Shown here one piece after another: positions 36,617 to 45,317 of a stretch of DNA of 64,000 bases. Within the stretch, counting starts at the first letter, position 1, and every line of letters begins with the position of its first letter. The translations under genes and the position numbers were made by a program. Below the pieces are notes generated by a model. The model had not been told where the DNA came from and did no database searches. It saw nothing but the letters and a program-made list of their open reading frames with translations. Origin of the DNA: Martinezella hainanensis (GTDB lineage: Bacteria; Pseudomonadota; Alphaproteobacteria; Rhizobiales; Rhizobiaceae); assembly GCF_900094555.1 (NCBI RefSeq), contig NZ_FMAC01000002.1:496001-560000 (forward strand). Direction: 5' to 3'.

Positions 36617-36798
36617 GCTCCCATATGTGAGCCTCACGAATCTGATCGATGCGGCACGTGTCTTTCCGATCGATAACGGGAACCAAGGGTGAGGCGCCCG
36701 ATTGCTGCGCAATCCGTCCGAAGCCCGGCTTTTGAACAATTTACAGACTGATTCCGGGCTCGGCCGACTATGCCGGAATTGGTGATGCGGAGATTTGC

Positions 36799-38139
36799 AT
36801 GGCTTCTGCAGCGGAACAATTGGCGTCCAACCTCAATTTTTCGACCTTTGCCAAAGCCGAGGATCTCAAGAAGCGCCTGTGGTTTACCCTCGGCGCTCTC
36901 CTCGTTTACCGGCTCGGCACCCACATTCCGCTTCCTGGCCTCAATCCTGCCGCCTACGCTCAGGCTTTCCAGAATCAGTCGGGCGGCATTCTTGGCCTCT
37001 TCAACATGTTCTCGGGCGGCGCTGTGCAGCGCATGGCGATCTTCGCGCTCGGCATCATGCCGTACATTTCGGCCTCGATCATCGTTCAGCTGATGACCTC
37101 GGTCGTTCCGTCGCTCGAAAACCTGAAGAAGGAAGGCGAGCAGGGCCGCAAGATCATCAACCAGTACACCCGCTACGGCACGGTGCTGCTCGGCGCCTTG
37201 CAGGCTTATGGCATTGCGATCGGCCTTGAGCATGGCAACGGCGTCGTCGTCGATCCCGGCTGGTTCTTCCGCATATCCACCGTCATCACGCTGCTCGGCG
37301 GCACGATGTTCCTGATGTGGCTCGGCGAGCAGGTGACGTCGCGCGGTATCGGCAACGGTATCTCGCTGATCATCTTCGCGGGCATTGCTGCCGGTCTCCC
37401 GACCGCTCTTGCCGGCACGCTCGAACTCGGCCGCACCGGTGCGCTTTCCACGCCCCTTATTCTCGCCGTGCTGGTCGTTGCCATTCTGGTCATTGCGCTT
37501 ATCGTCTTCGTCGAGCGCGCCCAGCGTCGCCTTCTGATCCAGTATCCGAAGCGCCAGGTCGGCACGCGCATGTTCCAGGGCGATACGTCGCACCTGCCGC
37601 TGAAGCTCAATACCTCGGGTGTTATTCCGGCGATCTTTGCCTCCTCGCTGCTGCTGTTGCCTGCAACGGCAGCCGGACTTGGGAACAACACGGCGCTTCC
37701 GACCTGGGTCACGTCAATCGTCGCCGCGCTTGGTCACGGACAGCCGGTCTACATGGTGCTTTACGCCGCGCTGATCGCCTTCTTCGCCTTCTTCTACACG
37801 GCGCTGGTCTTCAATCCGAAGGACACGGCCGACAATCTGAAGAAGCATGGCGGCTTCATTCCGGGCATCCGTCCCGGCGAGCGTACTGCCGAATATATCG
37901 ATTACGTGCTGACCCGTATCACGGTCATCGGCGCGATCTATCTCGTCTTCGTCTGCATCCTGCCCGAAATTCTCGTATCCCAGACAGGTATTCCCTTGTC
38001 TCTGGGTGGCACTTCGCTTCTGATCGTGGTTAGCGTAACGCTGGATACGGTGGCGCAGATTCAGGGTCACCTGATCGCACAGCAATATGAAGGCCTGATC
38101 AAGAAATCGAAGTTGCGTGGAGGAAAGAGGGGGCGATGA
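36799..38139 (+). CDS. secY: Preprotein translocase subunit SecY
   Basis: 446 residues with the ten TM helices of the protein-conducting channel. [24 protein letters not shown], the [28 protein letters not shown] stretch, [15 protein letters not shown] and the cytosolic loop [25 protein letters not shown] are typical, as is [24 protein letters not shown]. The C-terminus ends [11 protein letters not shown]. Its stop overlaps the adk start by 4 bases. The secE and secG partners are not in the window. Confidence 0.98.
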   Translation: MASAAEQLASNLNFSTFAKAEDLKKRLWFTLGALLVYRLGTHIPLPGLNPAAYAQAFQNQSGGILGLFNMFSGGAVQRMAIFALGIMPYISASIIVQLMTSVVPSLENLKKEGEQGRKIINQYTRYGTVLLGALQAYGIAIGLEHGNGVVVDPGWFFRISTVITLLGGTMFLMWLGEQVTSRGIGNGISLIIFAGIAAGLPTALAGTLELGRTGALSTPLILAVLVVAILVIALIVFVERAQRRLLIQYPKRQVGTRMFQGDTSHLPLKLNTSGVIPAIFASSLLLLPATAAGLGNNTALPTWVTSIVAALGHGQPVYMVLYAALIAFFAFFYTALVFNPKDTADNLKKHGGFIPGIRPGERTAEYIDYVLTRITVIGAIYLVFVCILPEILVSQTGIPLSLGGTSLLIVVSVTLDTVAQIQGHLIAQQYEGLIKKSKLRGGKRGR

Positions 38140-38786
38140 GACTCATACTTTTAGGGCCGCCGGGAGCAGGTAAGGGGACCCAGGCCCAGCGCATTGTGGA
38201 AAAGCATGGCATTCCGCAGCTTTCCACAGGCGATATGCTGCGCGCGGCCGTCCAGGCCGGCACGGAAGTCGGCAAGCGCGCCGACGCCCTGATGAAGGCT
38301 GGCAAGCTCGTTCCGGATGAGGTGGTCAACGCCATCGTTTCCGAGCGTATCGATCAGCCGGATTGCGCCAGGGGTTTCATCCTCGACGGGTTCCCGCGGA
38401 CGCTGGTTCAGGCGGATGCAACCGAAAAGATGCTCAATGCGAAGGGCCTCGAGCTCTCCATCGTGATCGAGCTGAAGGTCGACGACGCTGAACTGATTCG
38501 CCGTGTTTCGGGCCGTTATTCATGCTCGAACTGCGGCAGCGTCTATCACGACACTGACAAGCTTCCGGCAACGGCTGGCGTTTGCGACAAATGCGGTTCG
38601 ACGCATTTCAAGCGCCGTCCGGACGATAATGCCGAAACCATGGCGACCCGTCTCCAGGTCTATTACAAGGAGACCTCGCCCTTGATCGGTTACTACTATG
38701 CAAAAGGCAAGTTGCAGAGCATCGACGGCATGGCCGATATCGAGCATGTGACCGACAGCATAGAGGCTATCCTGGCTAAGCTTTAG
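38136..38786 (+). CDS. adk: Adenylate kinase
   Basis: 216 residues. Interconverts ATP plus AMP with two ADP. The P-loop is [10 protein letters not shown] (residues 7-16), the AMP site GFPRT follows, and the LID carries a Cys4 zinc site (CSNCGSVYH and CDKCGST), as known for some alphaproteobacterial adenylate kinases such as that of Paracoccus. Enterobacteria have a zinc-free LID. It is coupled to secY by the ATGA overlap, an arrangement common in alphaproteobacteria and Gram-positives. Confidence 0.97.
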   Translation: MRLILLGPPGAGKGTQAQRIVEKHGIPQLSTGDMLRAAVQAGTEVGKRADALMKAGKLVPDEVVNAIVSERIDQPDCARGFILDGFPRTLVQADATEKMLNAKGLELSIVIELKVDDAELIRRVSGRYSCSNCGSVYHDTDKLPATAGVCDKCGSTHFKRRPDDNAETMATRLQVYYKETSPLIGYYYAKGKLQSIDGMADIEHVTDSIEAILAKL

Positions 38787-39003
38787 ATAGCCTAAAATAA
38801 ACTTGCCGGAGCGGTTGCTTTTTTGCGCTGATTCCGCTAAACACCGCGCCAACTCGCGACATGCTATGCGATCGGCGCGGATTTCCAACGGGAAGTCCGA
38901 GCACGGTCGTTTTGACATGTGGCGGACACACATCGAACAAGCAGCTCCCGGGCTGCATAACAAGACCCTTTGCCAAGGCAAAAGGAATGCAAGGAGAACA
39001 GGC

Positions 39004-39372
39004 GTGGCTCGTATCGCTGGCGTCAACATCCCGACTGCAAAGCGCGTAGTTATTGCGCTTCGTTACATTCACGGGATCGGACCGAAGTTTGCACAGGAAA
39101 TCTGCGAGAAGGTTGGTATTCCGGCCGAGCGTCGCGTCAACCAGTTGACGGATGCTGAAGTTCTGCAGATCCGCGAAACCATCGATCGTGACTATCAGGT
39201 CGAAGGTGACCTGCGTCGCGAAACCGCGATGAACATCAAGCGTCTTATGGACCTTGGTTCTTATCGTGGCCTGCGTCATCGTCGTGGCCTGCCGGTTCGC
39301 GGCCAGCGCACGCACACCAATGCCCGCACCCGCAAGGGTCCGGCAAAGGCGATCGCCGGTAAGAAGAAGTAA
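39004..39372 (+). CDS. rpsM: 30S ribosomal protein S13
   Basis: 122 residues from GTG 39004, preceded by AAGGAGAA. S13 contacts the P-site tRNA and bridges the subunits. [25 protein letters not shown] and [38 protein letters not shown] are typical. The 217-base gap before it has no gene, only a possible promoter region. A terminator follows. Confidence 0.97.
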   Translation: MARIAGVNIPTAKRVVIALRYIHGIGPKFAQEICEKVGIPAERRVNQLTDAEVLQIRETIDRDYQVEGDLRRETAMNIKRLMDLGSYRGLRHRRGLPVRGQRTHTNARTRKGPAKAIAGKKK

Positions 39373-39393
39373 TTTCCGGGCAACCGGATTTGG

Positions 39394-39420
39394 GAGGCTG
39401 GCGGTCCGCCGGCCTCTTTT
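39394..39420 (+). terminator. Terminator-like hairpin between rpsM and rpsK
   Basis: GAGGCTGGCG (39394-39403) pairs with CGCCGGCCTC (39407-39416), 10 bp with one G-U pair and a 3-base loop, and is followed directly by TTTT (39417-39420). It lies 22 bases past rpsM. The 131-base gap to rpsK is long for a ribosomal protein operon, so attenuation or a new promoter is likely. Confidence 0.7.
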
Positions 39421-39503
39421 GAGTTTGAAGCGGTGCTCCACGGGTGCTGCTTCGGTGTAGCCGCTGGGATTACGGCGGTGCAGAGATCCAAGAAAGGAAT
39501 AAC

Positions 39504-39893
39504 ATGGCCAAGGAAGCCGTCCGTGTTCGTCGTCGCGAGCGCAAGAATATCACGTCGGGCGTCGCACACGTCAACTCGACCTTCAACAACACGATGATCA
39601 CCATCACCGACGCACAGGGCAACGCTATTGCCTGGTCGTCCGCTGGTGCCAAGGGCTTCAAGGGTTCGCGTAAGTCGACCCCGTTCGCTGCCCAGATCGC
39701 TGCTGAAGACTGCGCCAAGAAGGCTCAGGAACACGGCATGAAGTCGCTGGAAGTTGAAGTTTGCGGTCCGGGCTCCGGTCGTGAATCCGCTCTGCGCGCC
39801 CTCCAGGCTGCTGGTTTCATGATCACGTCCATCCGCGACGTGACCCCGATTCCGCACAATGGTTGCCGCCCGCGCAAGAAGCGTCGCGTCTGA
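39504..39893 (+). CDS. rpsK: 30S ribosomal protein S11
   Basis: 129 residues from ATG 39504. S11 lies on the platform near the E site. The pattern is [45 protein letters not shown] and the invariant ending [18 protein letters not shown]. rpoA follows after 103 bases with a hairpin in between. Confidence 0.97.
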   Translation: MAKEAVRVRRRERKNITSGVAHVNSTFNNTMITITDAQGNAIAWSSAGAKGFKGSRKSTPFAAQIAAEDCAKKAQEHGMKSLEVEVCGPGSGRESALRALQAAGFMITSIRDVTPIPHNGCRPRKKRRV

Positions 39894-39954
39894 TCATCGC
39901 CACTCACGACACCGGCCGGGGTAGATGCGCCCGACTTGGTGTTACTCAAGCTCG

Positions 39955-39979
39955 GTTGCCACGATTGGATGGTGGCAAC
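39955..39979 (+). promoter_or_regulatory. Hairpin before the rpoA ribosome-binding site
   Basis: GTTGCCAC (39955-39962) pairs with GTGGCAAC (39972-39979), an 8 bp stem with a 9-base loop, ending 17 bases before the rpoA ATG and just ahead of GGAAGG. It may modulate rpoA translation relative to rpsK. Confidence 0.4.
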
Positions 39980-39996
39980 GAACGGAAGGCAAAAAC

Positions 39997-41007
39997 ATGA
40001 TTCAGAAAAACTGGCAGGAACTGATCAAGCCCAACAAGGTCGAGTTCACCTCGAGCGGCCGTACCAAGGCAACGCTCGTGGCCGAACCGCTGGAGCGTGG
40101 CTTTGGTCTCACCCTCGGCAACGCGCTGCGTCGCGTTCTGCTGTCCTCTCTGCGCGGCGCCGCTGTGACGGCCGTGCAGATCGACGGCGTGCTGCATGAG
40201 TTCTCCTCTATCCCGGGCGTCCGGGAAGACGTGACGGACATCGTGCTGAACATCAAGGAAATCGCCATCAAGATGGACGGCGATGACAGCAAGCGCATGG
40301 TTGTCCGCAAGCAGGGCCCAGGCGTTGTAACGGCTGGCGACATCCAGACGGTCGGCGATATCGAAATCCTCAACCCCGAGCATGTCATCTGCACGCTCGA
40401 CGAGGGCGCCGAAATCCGCATGGAATTCACCGTCAACAACGGCAAGGGCTATGTCCCGGCCGAGCGCAATCGTGCGGAAGATGCTCCGATCGGCCTCATC
40501 CCGGTCGACAGCCTCTATTCGCCGGTCAAGAAGGTGTCCTACAAGGTTGAAAATACCCGTGAAGGACAGGTTCTCGACTACGACAAGCTGAGCATGTCGA
40601 TCGAAACCGACGGTTCGATCAGCGGTGAAGATGCCGTCGCTTTCGCGGCTCGCATCCTTCAGGATCAGCTTGGCGTGTTCGTCAACTTCGACGAGCCGCA
40701 GAAGGAAGCCGAAGAAGAAGCAGTCACCGAACTCGCTTTCAACCCGGCGCTCCTCAAGAAGGTAGACGAACTCGAACTGTCCGTTCGTTCGGCAAATTGC
40801 CTGAAGAACGACAACATCGTCTATATCGGCGACCTCATTCAGAAGACCGAAGCAGAAATGCTCCGCACGCCGAATTTTGGTCGCAAGTCGCTGAACGAAA
40901 TCAAGGAAGTTCTCGCTTCCATGGGCCTGCACCTCGGCATGGAAGTGCCGGCATGGCCGCCTGAGAACATCGAAGATCTCGCCAAGCGATACGAAGACCA
41001 GTACTAA
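39997..41007 (+). CDS. rpoA: DNA-directed RNA polymerase subunit alpha
   Basis: 336 residues from ATG 39997. The N-terminal domain (about 1-235), which dimerises and nucleates RNA polymerase, contains [29 protein letters not shown] flexible linker precedes the C-terminal domain (about 250-325) that binds UP-element DNA and activators: [48 protein letters not shown]. The start leaves out an upstream extension to 39925. rplQ follows after 48 bases. rpoB and rpoC are absent from this window. Confidence 0.98.
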   Translation: MIQKNWQELIKPNKVEFTSSGRTKATLVAEPLERGFGLTLGNALRRVLLSSLRGAAVTAVQIDGVLHEFSSIPGVREDVTDIVLNIKEIAIKMDGDDSKRMVVRKQGPGVVTAGDIQTVGDIEILNPEHVICTLDEGAEIRMEFTVNNGKGYVPAERNRAEDAPIGLIPVDSLYSPVKKVSYKVENTREGQVLDYDKLSMSIETDGSISGEDAVAFAARILQDQLGVFVNFDEPQKEAEEEAVTELAFNPALLKKVDELELSVRSANCLKNDNIVYIGDLIQKTEAEMLRTPNFGRKSLNEIKEVLASMGLHLGMEVPAWPPENIEDLAKRYEDQY

Positions 41008-41055
41008 CGTTTCAAACGGCAGGCGCATGATGCCTGCAAGTGAAGGAGAATAGCA

Positions 41056-41478
41056 ATGCGCCACGGTAAAGCCGGCCGCAAGCTGAATAGAACCGCTAGC
41101 CACCGTAAGGCGATGTTCGCCAACATGGCGGCTTCGCTCATCACCCATGAGCAGATTGTCACCACGCTCCCGAAGGCGAAGGAAATTCGCCCGATCGTCG
41201 AGAAGCTGGTAACCCTCGGCAAGCGCGGCGACCTGCACGCTCGTCGTCAGGCCATCTCGCAGATCCGCGACGCTGCTGTCGTTTCGAAGCTGTTCGATGC
41301 GATTGCAACCCGCTACGCCACGCGCAACGGCGGCTACCTGCGTATCATGAAGGCTGGCTTCCGCCAGGGCGACAATGCCGCTCTCGCCGTTGTCGAATTC
41401 GTCGATCGCGACGTCAATGCCAAGGGCGCAGCCGACAAGGCTCGCGTTGCCGCTGAGGAAGAAGCCGCAGCCGCTTAA
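41056..41478 (+). CDS. rplQ: 50S ribosomal protein L17
   Basis: 140 residues. L17 sits near the tunnel exit. [46 protein letters not shown] and the [31 protein letters not shown] block are typical. The C-terminus is Ala/Glu-rich (about 20 extra residues). It ends the alpha cluster and is followed by a terminator. Confidence 0.97.
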   Translation: MRHGKAGRKLNRTASHRKAMFANMAASLITHEQIVTTLPKAKEIRPIVEKLVTLGKRGDLHARRQAISQIRDAAVVSKLFDAIATRYATRNGGYLRIMKAGFRQGDNAALAVVEFVDRDVNAKGAADKARVAAEEEAAAA

Positions 41479-41501
41479 GGCCAAGCTTCGGATACAATTT
41501 G

Positions 41502-41532
41502 AAGGGCCGGATGAGCGATCATCCGGCCTTTT
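41502..41532 (+). terminator. Terminator of the alpha cluster
   Basis: GGCCGGATGA (41505-41514) pairs with TCATCCGGCC (41519-41528) around a 4-base loop, with weaker extension to 41502/41531, and runs into TTTT. It lies 24 bases past rplQ. Confidence 0.9.
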
Positions 41533-41649
41533 GGCGTTTAGGCTCGCGGGAGTGGCCTTTCAATTTTCCGGATTGCTTCGGAGTATCGCAACAGCTTGAT
41601 GAGTCGCATCCGGCTCAAGAGCATCAGATAACTGGGAGCGTCGCAGAAC

Positions 41650-42060
41650 ATGCAGCAAAGATTGATACGCGGAAGACTGCTTCCGCTCCTTGCGCTGCTG
41701 TTGACTATCGCCGGCGGTCTTGCGCTGCGGCGGTATGGTTACGCGATTGATCTGCCCTTTGTGGTCGTCAAATATGGCGGCTCGTTGTTGTGGGGAGCGA
41801 TGGTCTATTGGCTCCTGGCAACGATATTCCTGTTATCAGGGCGTTTCAGAATTGCCGTGGCGGCGCTAGTCATTGCGGTCGCCGTGGAGCTCTTCAGGCT
41901 GTGGCATACGCCGGGTCTCGATGCCTTTCGATTGACCACAGCCGGTGCCCTGTTGCTCGGAAGAGTGTTCTCGCCCTGGAATATTCTGGCCTATGCCATG
42001 GGTATCGTGGCGGCGCTGGCGATTGATCGGGTCCTGTCACGGACCACGCCAGTAGCTTGA
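41650..42060 (+). CDS. DUF2809 domain-containing membrane protein
   Basis: A 136-residue inner membrane protein with four hydrophobic helices. The pattern LALRRYGYAIDLPFVVVKYGGSLLWGAMVYW, the polar VELFRLWHTPGLDAFRLTTAGALLLGRVFSPWNILAY stretch and the short loops match DUF2809, a VanZ-like family of unknown function. It lies downstream of the alpha-cluster terminator and shows no partner gene. Confidence 0.85.
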   Translation: MQQRLIRGRLLPLLALLLTIAGGLALRRYGYAIDLPFVVVKYGGSLLWGAMVYWLLATIFLLSGRFRIAVAALVIAVAVELFRLWHTPGLDAFRLTTAGALLLGRVFSPWNILAYAMGIVAALAIDRVLSRTTPVA

Positions 42061-42226
42061 TGCTTTTTTCCGAATTTCACAGCCAGGCGCTGCGGAATGG
42101 CGGCTGAACGGGCATTGTTCGGCTTGCCGCATTGCTGTCGCTAGGGTAGCGGAGATGGTGCCTTTGCAGGGTAGGGTGGAATTGGCAGGGGCGTATGCGG
42201 CATGTTAGCGAGAAGGGCGCGTAAGG

Positions 42227-43456
42227 ATGGAGAACCAGGAGGAGACAACGGTGCCGTCGCGCACGGCACGATTGGTGCTGGTGACACCTGATGGCACCGT
42301 GGTCGGTTGTCTCGCGCCGATTCCAGTCGAGATTCCCTGGTGGCAGGAAGTGGAATCTGTCGTGCGCGCCGCGCGTGACCGTCATGGCATCGATGTGACG
42401 ATCCTGCGCCTGCTCGAGGCCGCTCGCGACCGGGCACCGGGTGGCGAGGTCACCTATCTCGCCGAGATTGCGCAACCCGTGCCGGCGGACGCCTGGGCAG
42501 GAAAGCTCGAGGCTCACCCCTTGCGCCAAGCCTATGCCGAACCCGGCGGTCCTGACGCCGATCTCGATTGGGCGGCGCGAGTGCTCGCCGGACATGGCTT
42601 GGCACCCACGGCAAAGCCTATCCAGGTTCGCACCTGGAACCTTTCCAGCGTCTGGCGCATACCACTCGGTGCGCAATCGGCCTGGCTGAAGGTCGTGCCG
42701 CCGGTTCTGGCGCATGAGGGTCGCGTCATCAACGCCTTGTCCGGTCATCATGTCCCAACATTGTATGGTCACGACGAATACGGGCGCGTTCTGATTGCGG
42801 AGATCCCCGGCGACGACTTGTATGAGGCGACATTGCTGCAATTGCTCGCCATGGTGACACTGCTCGTCGAAATACAGGCTTCGTGGATCGAGCGCGTCGA
42901 GGAATTGCGCATGATGGGCTTGCCTGATTGGTGTGGCCAGAGCCTGTGCTTTGAAATCGCCGAGGTTGTGCGGCGGACAAGCGAAGAGCTGTCGGAGGAC
43001 GAACGCGTGACGCTACAGCGCTTTGTGCAAGGTCTTCCGGCCTTGTTTGCCGAAATACACGCCTGCGGCTTGCCGGATACACTCGTTCATGGCGACTGCC
43101 ATCCCGGCAATTTTCGCGGCACGGAAGGGGCGCTCACGCTGCTGGATTGGGGCGACAGCGGTATCGGTCACCCCTTGCTCGATCAGTCCGCCTTTCTCGA
43201 CGGGATGGCACAGGAATACGTCGAGACGATCAAGGATCATTGGAATCGCGAGTGGCTGGCCCGGGTATCCGGCAGTAACCCCGCGCGCGCCGCCGAGCTG
43301 CTCGCGCCGATTGCCATGGCAAGGCGCGCCGTGATCTATCGGCGTTTCCTCGACAATATCGAGCCGTCGGAGCGAATCTATCACCGCGACGATCCGGCCG
43401 GCTGGTTACGCGATACCGCGGCTCTGCTCAAAAAAATCCGGTTGAATGCAAGGTAG
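42227..43456 (+). CDS. APH-type phosphotransferase with an N-terminal Nudix-like extension
   Basis: 409 residues. The C-terminal part (about 130-400) is an aminoglycoside phosphotransferase/choline kinase fold: the catalytic loop VHGDCHPGNFRG (HxDxxxxN) and LLDWGDSGIGHP, where the DWGDS replaces the common DFE/DWE metal site. The N-terminal 115 residues (RLVLVTPDGTVVGCLAP, WWQEVESVVRAARDRHGIDVTILRLL) look like a degenerate Nudix fold without the Glu residues of the Nudix box. No antibiotic context is seen. It most likely phosphorylates an unknown small molecule, and it is not shown to give resistance. Confidence 0.8.
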   Translation: MENQEETTVPSRTARLVLVTPDGTVVGCLAPIPVEIPWWQEVESVVRAARDRHGIDVTILRLLEAARDRAPGGEVTYLAEIAQPVPADAWAGKLEAHPLRQAYAEPGGPDADLDWAARVLAGHGLAPTAKPIQVRTWNLSSVWRIPLGAQSAWLKVVPPVLAHEGRVINALSGHHVPTLYGHDEYGRVLIAEIPGDDLYEATLLQLLAMVTLLVEIQASWIERVEELRMMGLPDWCGQSLCFEIAEVVRRTSEELSEDERVTLQRFVQGLPALFAEIHACGLPDTLVHGDCHPGNFRGTEGALTLLDWGDSGIGHPLLDQSAFLDGMAQEYVETIKDHWNREWLARVSGSNPARAAELLAPIAMARRAVIYRRFLDNIEPSERIYHRDDPAGWLRDTAALLKKIRLNAR

Positions 43457-43464
43457 AGCTCATA

Positions 43465-43983
43465 TTACTCCGCCGCCATCGCCATCCGGCGCGAGGGTTC
43501 GCTGCGGTGAAGATGGACCGCGAGCGTATCCCAGGGCGGCGTGATGGAGAGCTGCGCCAGCAGGCGGCCGATTTCGCCTCGGTGGTAGCCTCCATGCGTG
43601 GCGACGTGAAGAAGCATCTCCTCGCGTGTCATGCGGCCGCGGTCGCCATCCGTGAAGATGAAGGGTACGGCTTCGGACAGAAGCTCTGTACTGATGGTTT
43701 CGAGGTAGTTCAGATACCAGTAATCGGATGCCGTAAGCGCCGCGCGAAGCTCGGGCAGGGCGGGTGTCTCGGGTGTATTGTCGTCCGTATAGCCATGGGC
43801 CTGTCCAGTGAGGTGCGCCGCAAATATGCGGCCGACGACCAGCGAGTGATTCATCAGCCGTATGCAGAGATGGCGCTCCTTGTCATGGCGGTCCGGATCG
43901 AGGCGGCCGATGGCGTCGAGCAGCTCCTCGTTCGCCCAGGCTTGATAGCGGAAAAGCGTTCGCAGCAATGACATTTCGCTCAT
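43465..43983 (-). CDS. DinB family protein
   Basis: 172 residues of the four-helix DinB/YfiT fold, metal-dependent enzymes or thiol transferases of mostly unknown substrate. The three expected metal ligands are likely H46 (NHSLVVGRIFAAH) and two in HVATHGGYHRGEIGRLL. It lies divergent from the TetR gene (72 bases), so the regulator may control it. It is the Rhizobium-common form with RYQAWANEELLDAI at the N-terminus. Confidence 0.85.
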   Translation of the reverse strand: MSEMSLLRTLFRYQAWANEELLDAIGRLDPDRHDKERHLCIRLMNHSLVVGRIFAAHLTGQAHGYTDDNTPETPALPELRAALTASDYWYLNYLETISTELLSEAVPFIFTDGDRGRMTREEMLLHVATHGGYHRGEIGRLLAQLSITPPWDTLAVHLHRSEPSRRMAMAAE

Positions 43984-44054
43984 GATGAGTTTGGCCTTTC
44001 ATCGGATGGAAGAAAGCGAGTAATCTGCTCACATTTTCATGAAGGACTGAGCGC

Positions 44055-44693
44055 ATGTCTACTCGCATTCAAAAGCAGCGTCCGCCGATGCGGAAGGAGC
44101 CGACGCAGGCGCGTTCCCGGGCGACGGTGGATGCCATCGTCGAAGCGGGTGCTCGCGTTTTGGGTGACCGTGGATGGGCTGGCTTCACGACGAATATCGT
44201 CGCGGCCGTCGCCGGCATCAGCATCGGGTCGCTCTACCAGTATTTTCCGGACAAGCTCTCCCTGGTCGAAGCGATAAGGCGCCGCCATTTCGACGAAGTC
44301 CTCGCCGTCCTGCGTCAGGTGGCTGTAGCCGACCTGCCGCTGAAGCAGGGCGCGGATGCATTGGTTCAGGGCATGATCGACGCTCATGGCCTTAATCCAG
44401 AACTTCACCGGGTGCTTCTGGATGAGGTGCCAGGATTTGAGGGCTCCAGGTCGGCCCATGATACGTTCCTGGCCGACTATCAACGGTACTACAGAGATTT
44501 TGTCGCTATCCATCGCCGCGTTGGCTCGGGTCCTTCCAATGACGTCCTCGCGCAGGTTCTATCCGGCATGGTCGAAGGCGTGATCCACAACGGAGCGCGG
44601 AAAGGCACGCTCGATTCGCCCGATCTGAAGCAGGAGCTGGTCAGGATGATCTGCTCCTATCTCGGCGGTATCGATCGACAAGCGAGGATTTGA
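44055..44693 (+). CDS. TetR family transcriptional regulator
   Basis: 212 residues. The N-terminal DNA-binding region (about 15-65) reads QARSRATVDAIVEAGARVLGDRGWAGFTTNIVAAVAGISIGSLYQYFPDKLSLVEA, with the HTH at VAAVAGISIGSLYQYF. The remaining helical domain binds an unknown ligand. It faces the DinB gene across a 72-base intergenic region, typical of a regulator of its divergent neighbour. No clear operator palindrome was found there. Confidence 0.9.
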   Translation: MSTRIQKQRPPMRKEPTQARSRATVDAIVEAGARVLGDRGWAGFTTNIVAAVAGISIGSLYQYFPDKLSLVEAIRRRHFDEVLAVLRQVAVADLPLKQGADALVQGMIDAHGLNPELHRVLLDEVPGFEGSRSAHDTFLADYQRYYRDFVAIHRRVGSGPSNDVLAQVLSGMVEGVIHNGARKGTLDSPDLKQELVRMICSYLGGIDRQARI

Positions 44694-44807
44694 ACGATCC
44701 GCCAGGCTGTCCATTGCTGGCTATTCCCGACATATCCACCTGTCGCTCATCAATATTCGCATAGCTGCATTTCGCATTTCATATGGCGCTTTGGGTCATA
44801 ATAATTT

Positions 44808-44841
44808 GAATCCTAATTAGTTTAGTGCTAATAGAATCCTA
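44808..44841 (+). promoter_or_regulatory. Possible operator of the MarR-FUSC operon
   Basis: An AT-rich palindrome ATTAG (44816-44820) ... CTAAT (44828-44832) lies just upstream of the MarR start, flanked by an 8-base direct repeat GAATCCTA at 44808-44815 and 44834-44841. MarR proteins bind such palindromes of about 16-20 bases over their own promoters. The DNA here is strikingly AT-rich in a GC-rich genome. The promoter elements themselves were not resolved. Confidence 0.5.
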
Positions 44842-45317
44842 TGAAATCGTTAAACGCCATACAGCGCATATTCACCGCCAATCTGCTCACGACCGGCCGC
44901 CAGTGGCGCCGGGTCGTCGACATCACGCTGAGCTCTCATGGCATATCCGAGGCCGTGGCCGCGCCGCTGCTGTGGATCGGTCGTCTGGGAGGAGGTGTGC
45001 GGCAGGTGGTTCTCGCCACCTATGTTGGCATCGAAGGCCCGTCCCTGGTTCGCCTGCTCGATCAGCTCGAAAGCATGGATCTTGTCATCCGCAAGGACGA
45101 TCCGACGGATCGGCGCGCGAAAGGCCTGTGGCTGACGCCGGAGGGCGAAAAGCTGGCCTCCCGCATGGAGGACGCCCTGGACGAGCTGCGCGGCAAGATC
45201 CTCGCCAATGTCGCCCAGGCGGATATCGAAGCCGCCATCCGCGTACTGAAGGCGTTCGAGGAGTTCGAGGCGCCAACGGCAGCTGATGCAGAGCCGGAGC
45301 GGGAGAAAGTCTTATGA
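44841..45317 (+). CDS. MarR family transcriptional regulator
   Basis: 158 residues with the MarR winged helix. HTH residues lie near YVGIEGPSLVRLLDQLESMDLVIRKDDPTDRRAKGLWLTPEGEKLA, in which the DPTDRRAKGLWLT wing is the family hallmark. Such regulators commonly sense aromatic acids. The stop codon overlaps the FUSC gene start (ATGA), so it leads the efflux operon and likely represses it from the palindrome at 44808-44841. Confidence 0.92.
   Translation: MKSLNAIQRIFTANLLTTGRQWRRVVDITLSSHGISEAVAAPLLWIGRLGGGVRQVVLATYVGIEGPSLVRLLDQLESMDLVIRKDDPTDRRAKGLWLTPEGEKLASRMEDALDELRGKILANVAQADIEAAIRVLKAFEEFEAPTAADAEPEREKVL

Noticed and set aside
38912..38940. Promoter for rpsM (TTGACA at 38912)
   Set aside because: The -35 is perfect but no -10 lies at 16-18 bases; the hexamer there is GAACAA.
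39946..41484. A 512-codon open frame antisense to rpoA and rplQ
   Set aside because: Shadow of rpoA and rplQ, both certain.
42227..43456. Antibiotic resistance gene call for the APH-type protein
   Set aside because: The kinase loop alone does not show aminoglycoside specificity, the metal motif is altered, and there is no resistance context.
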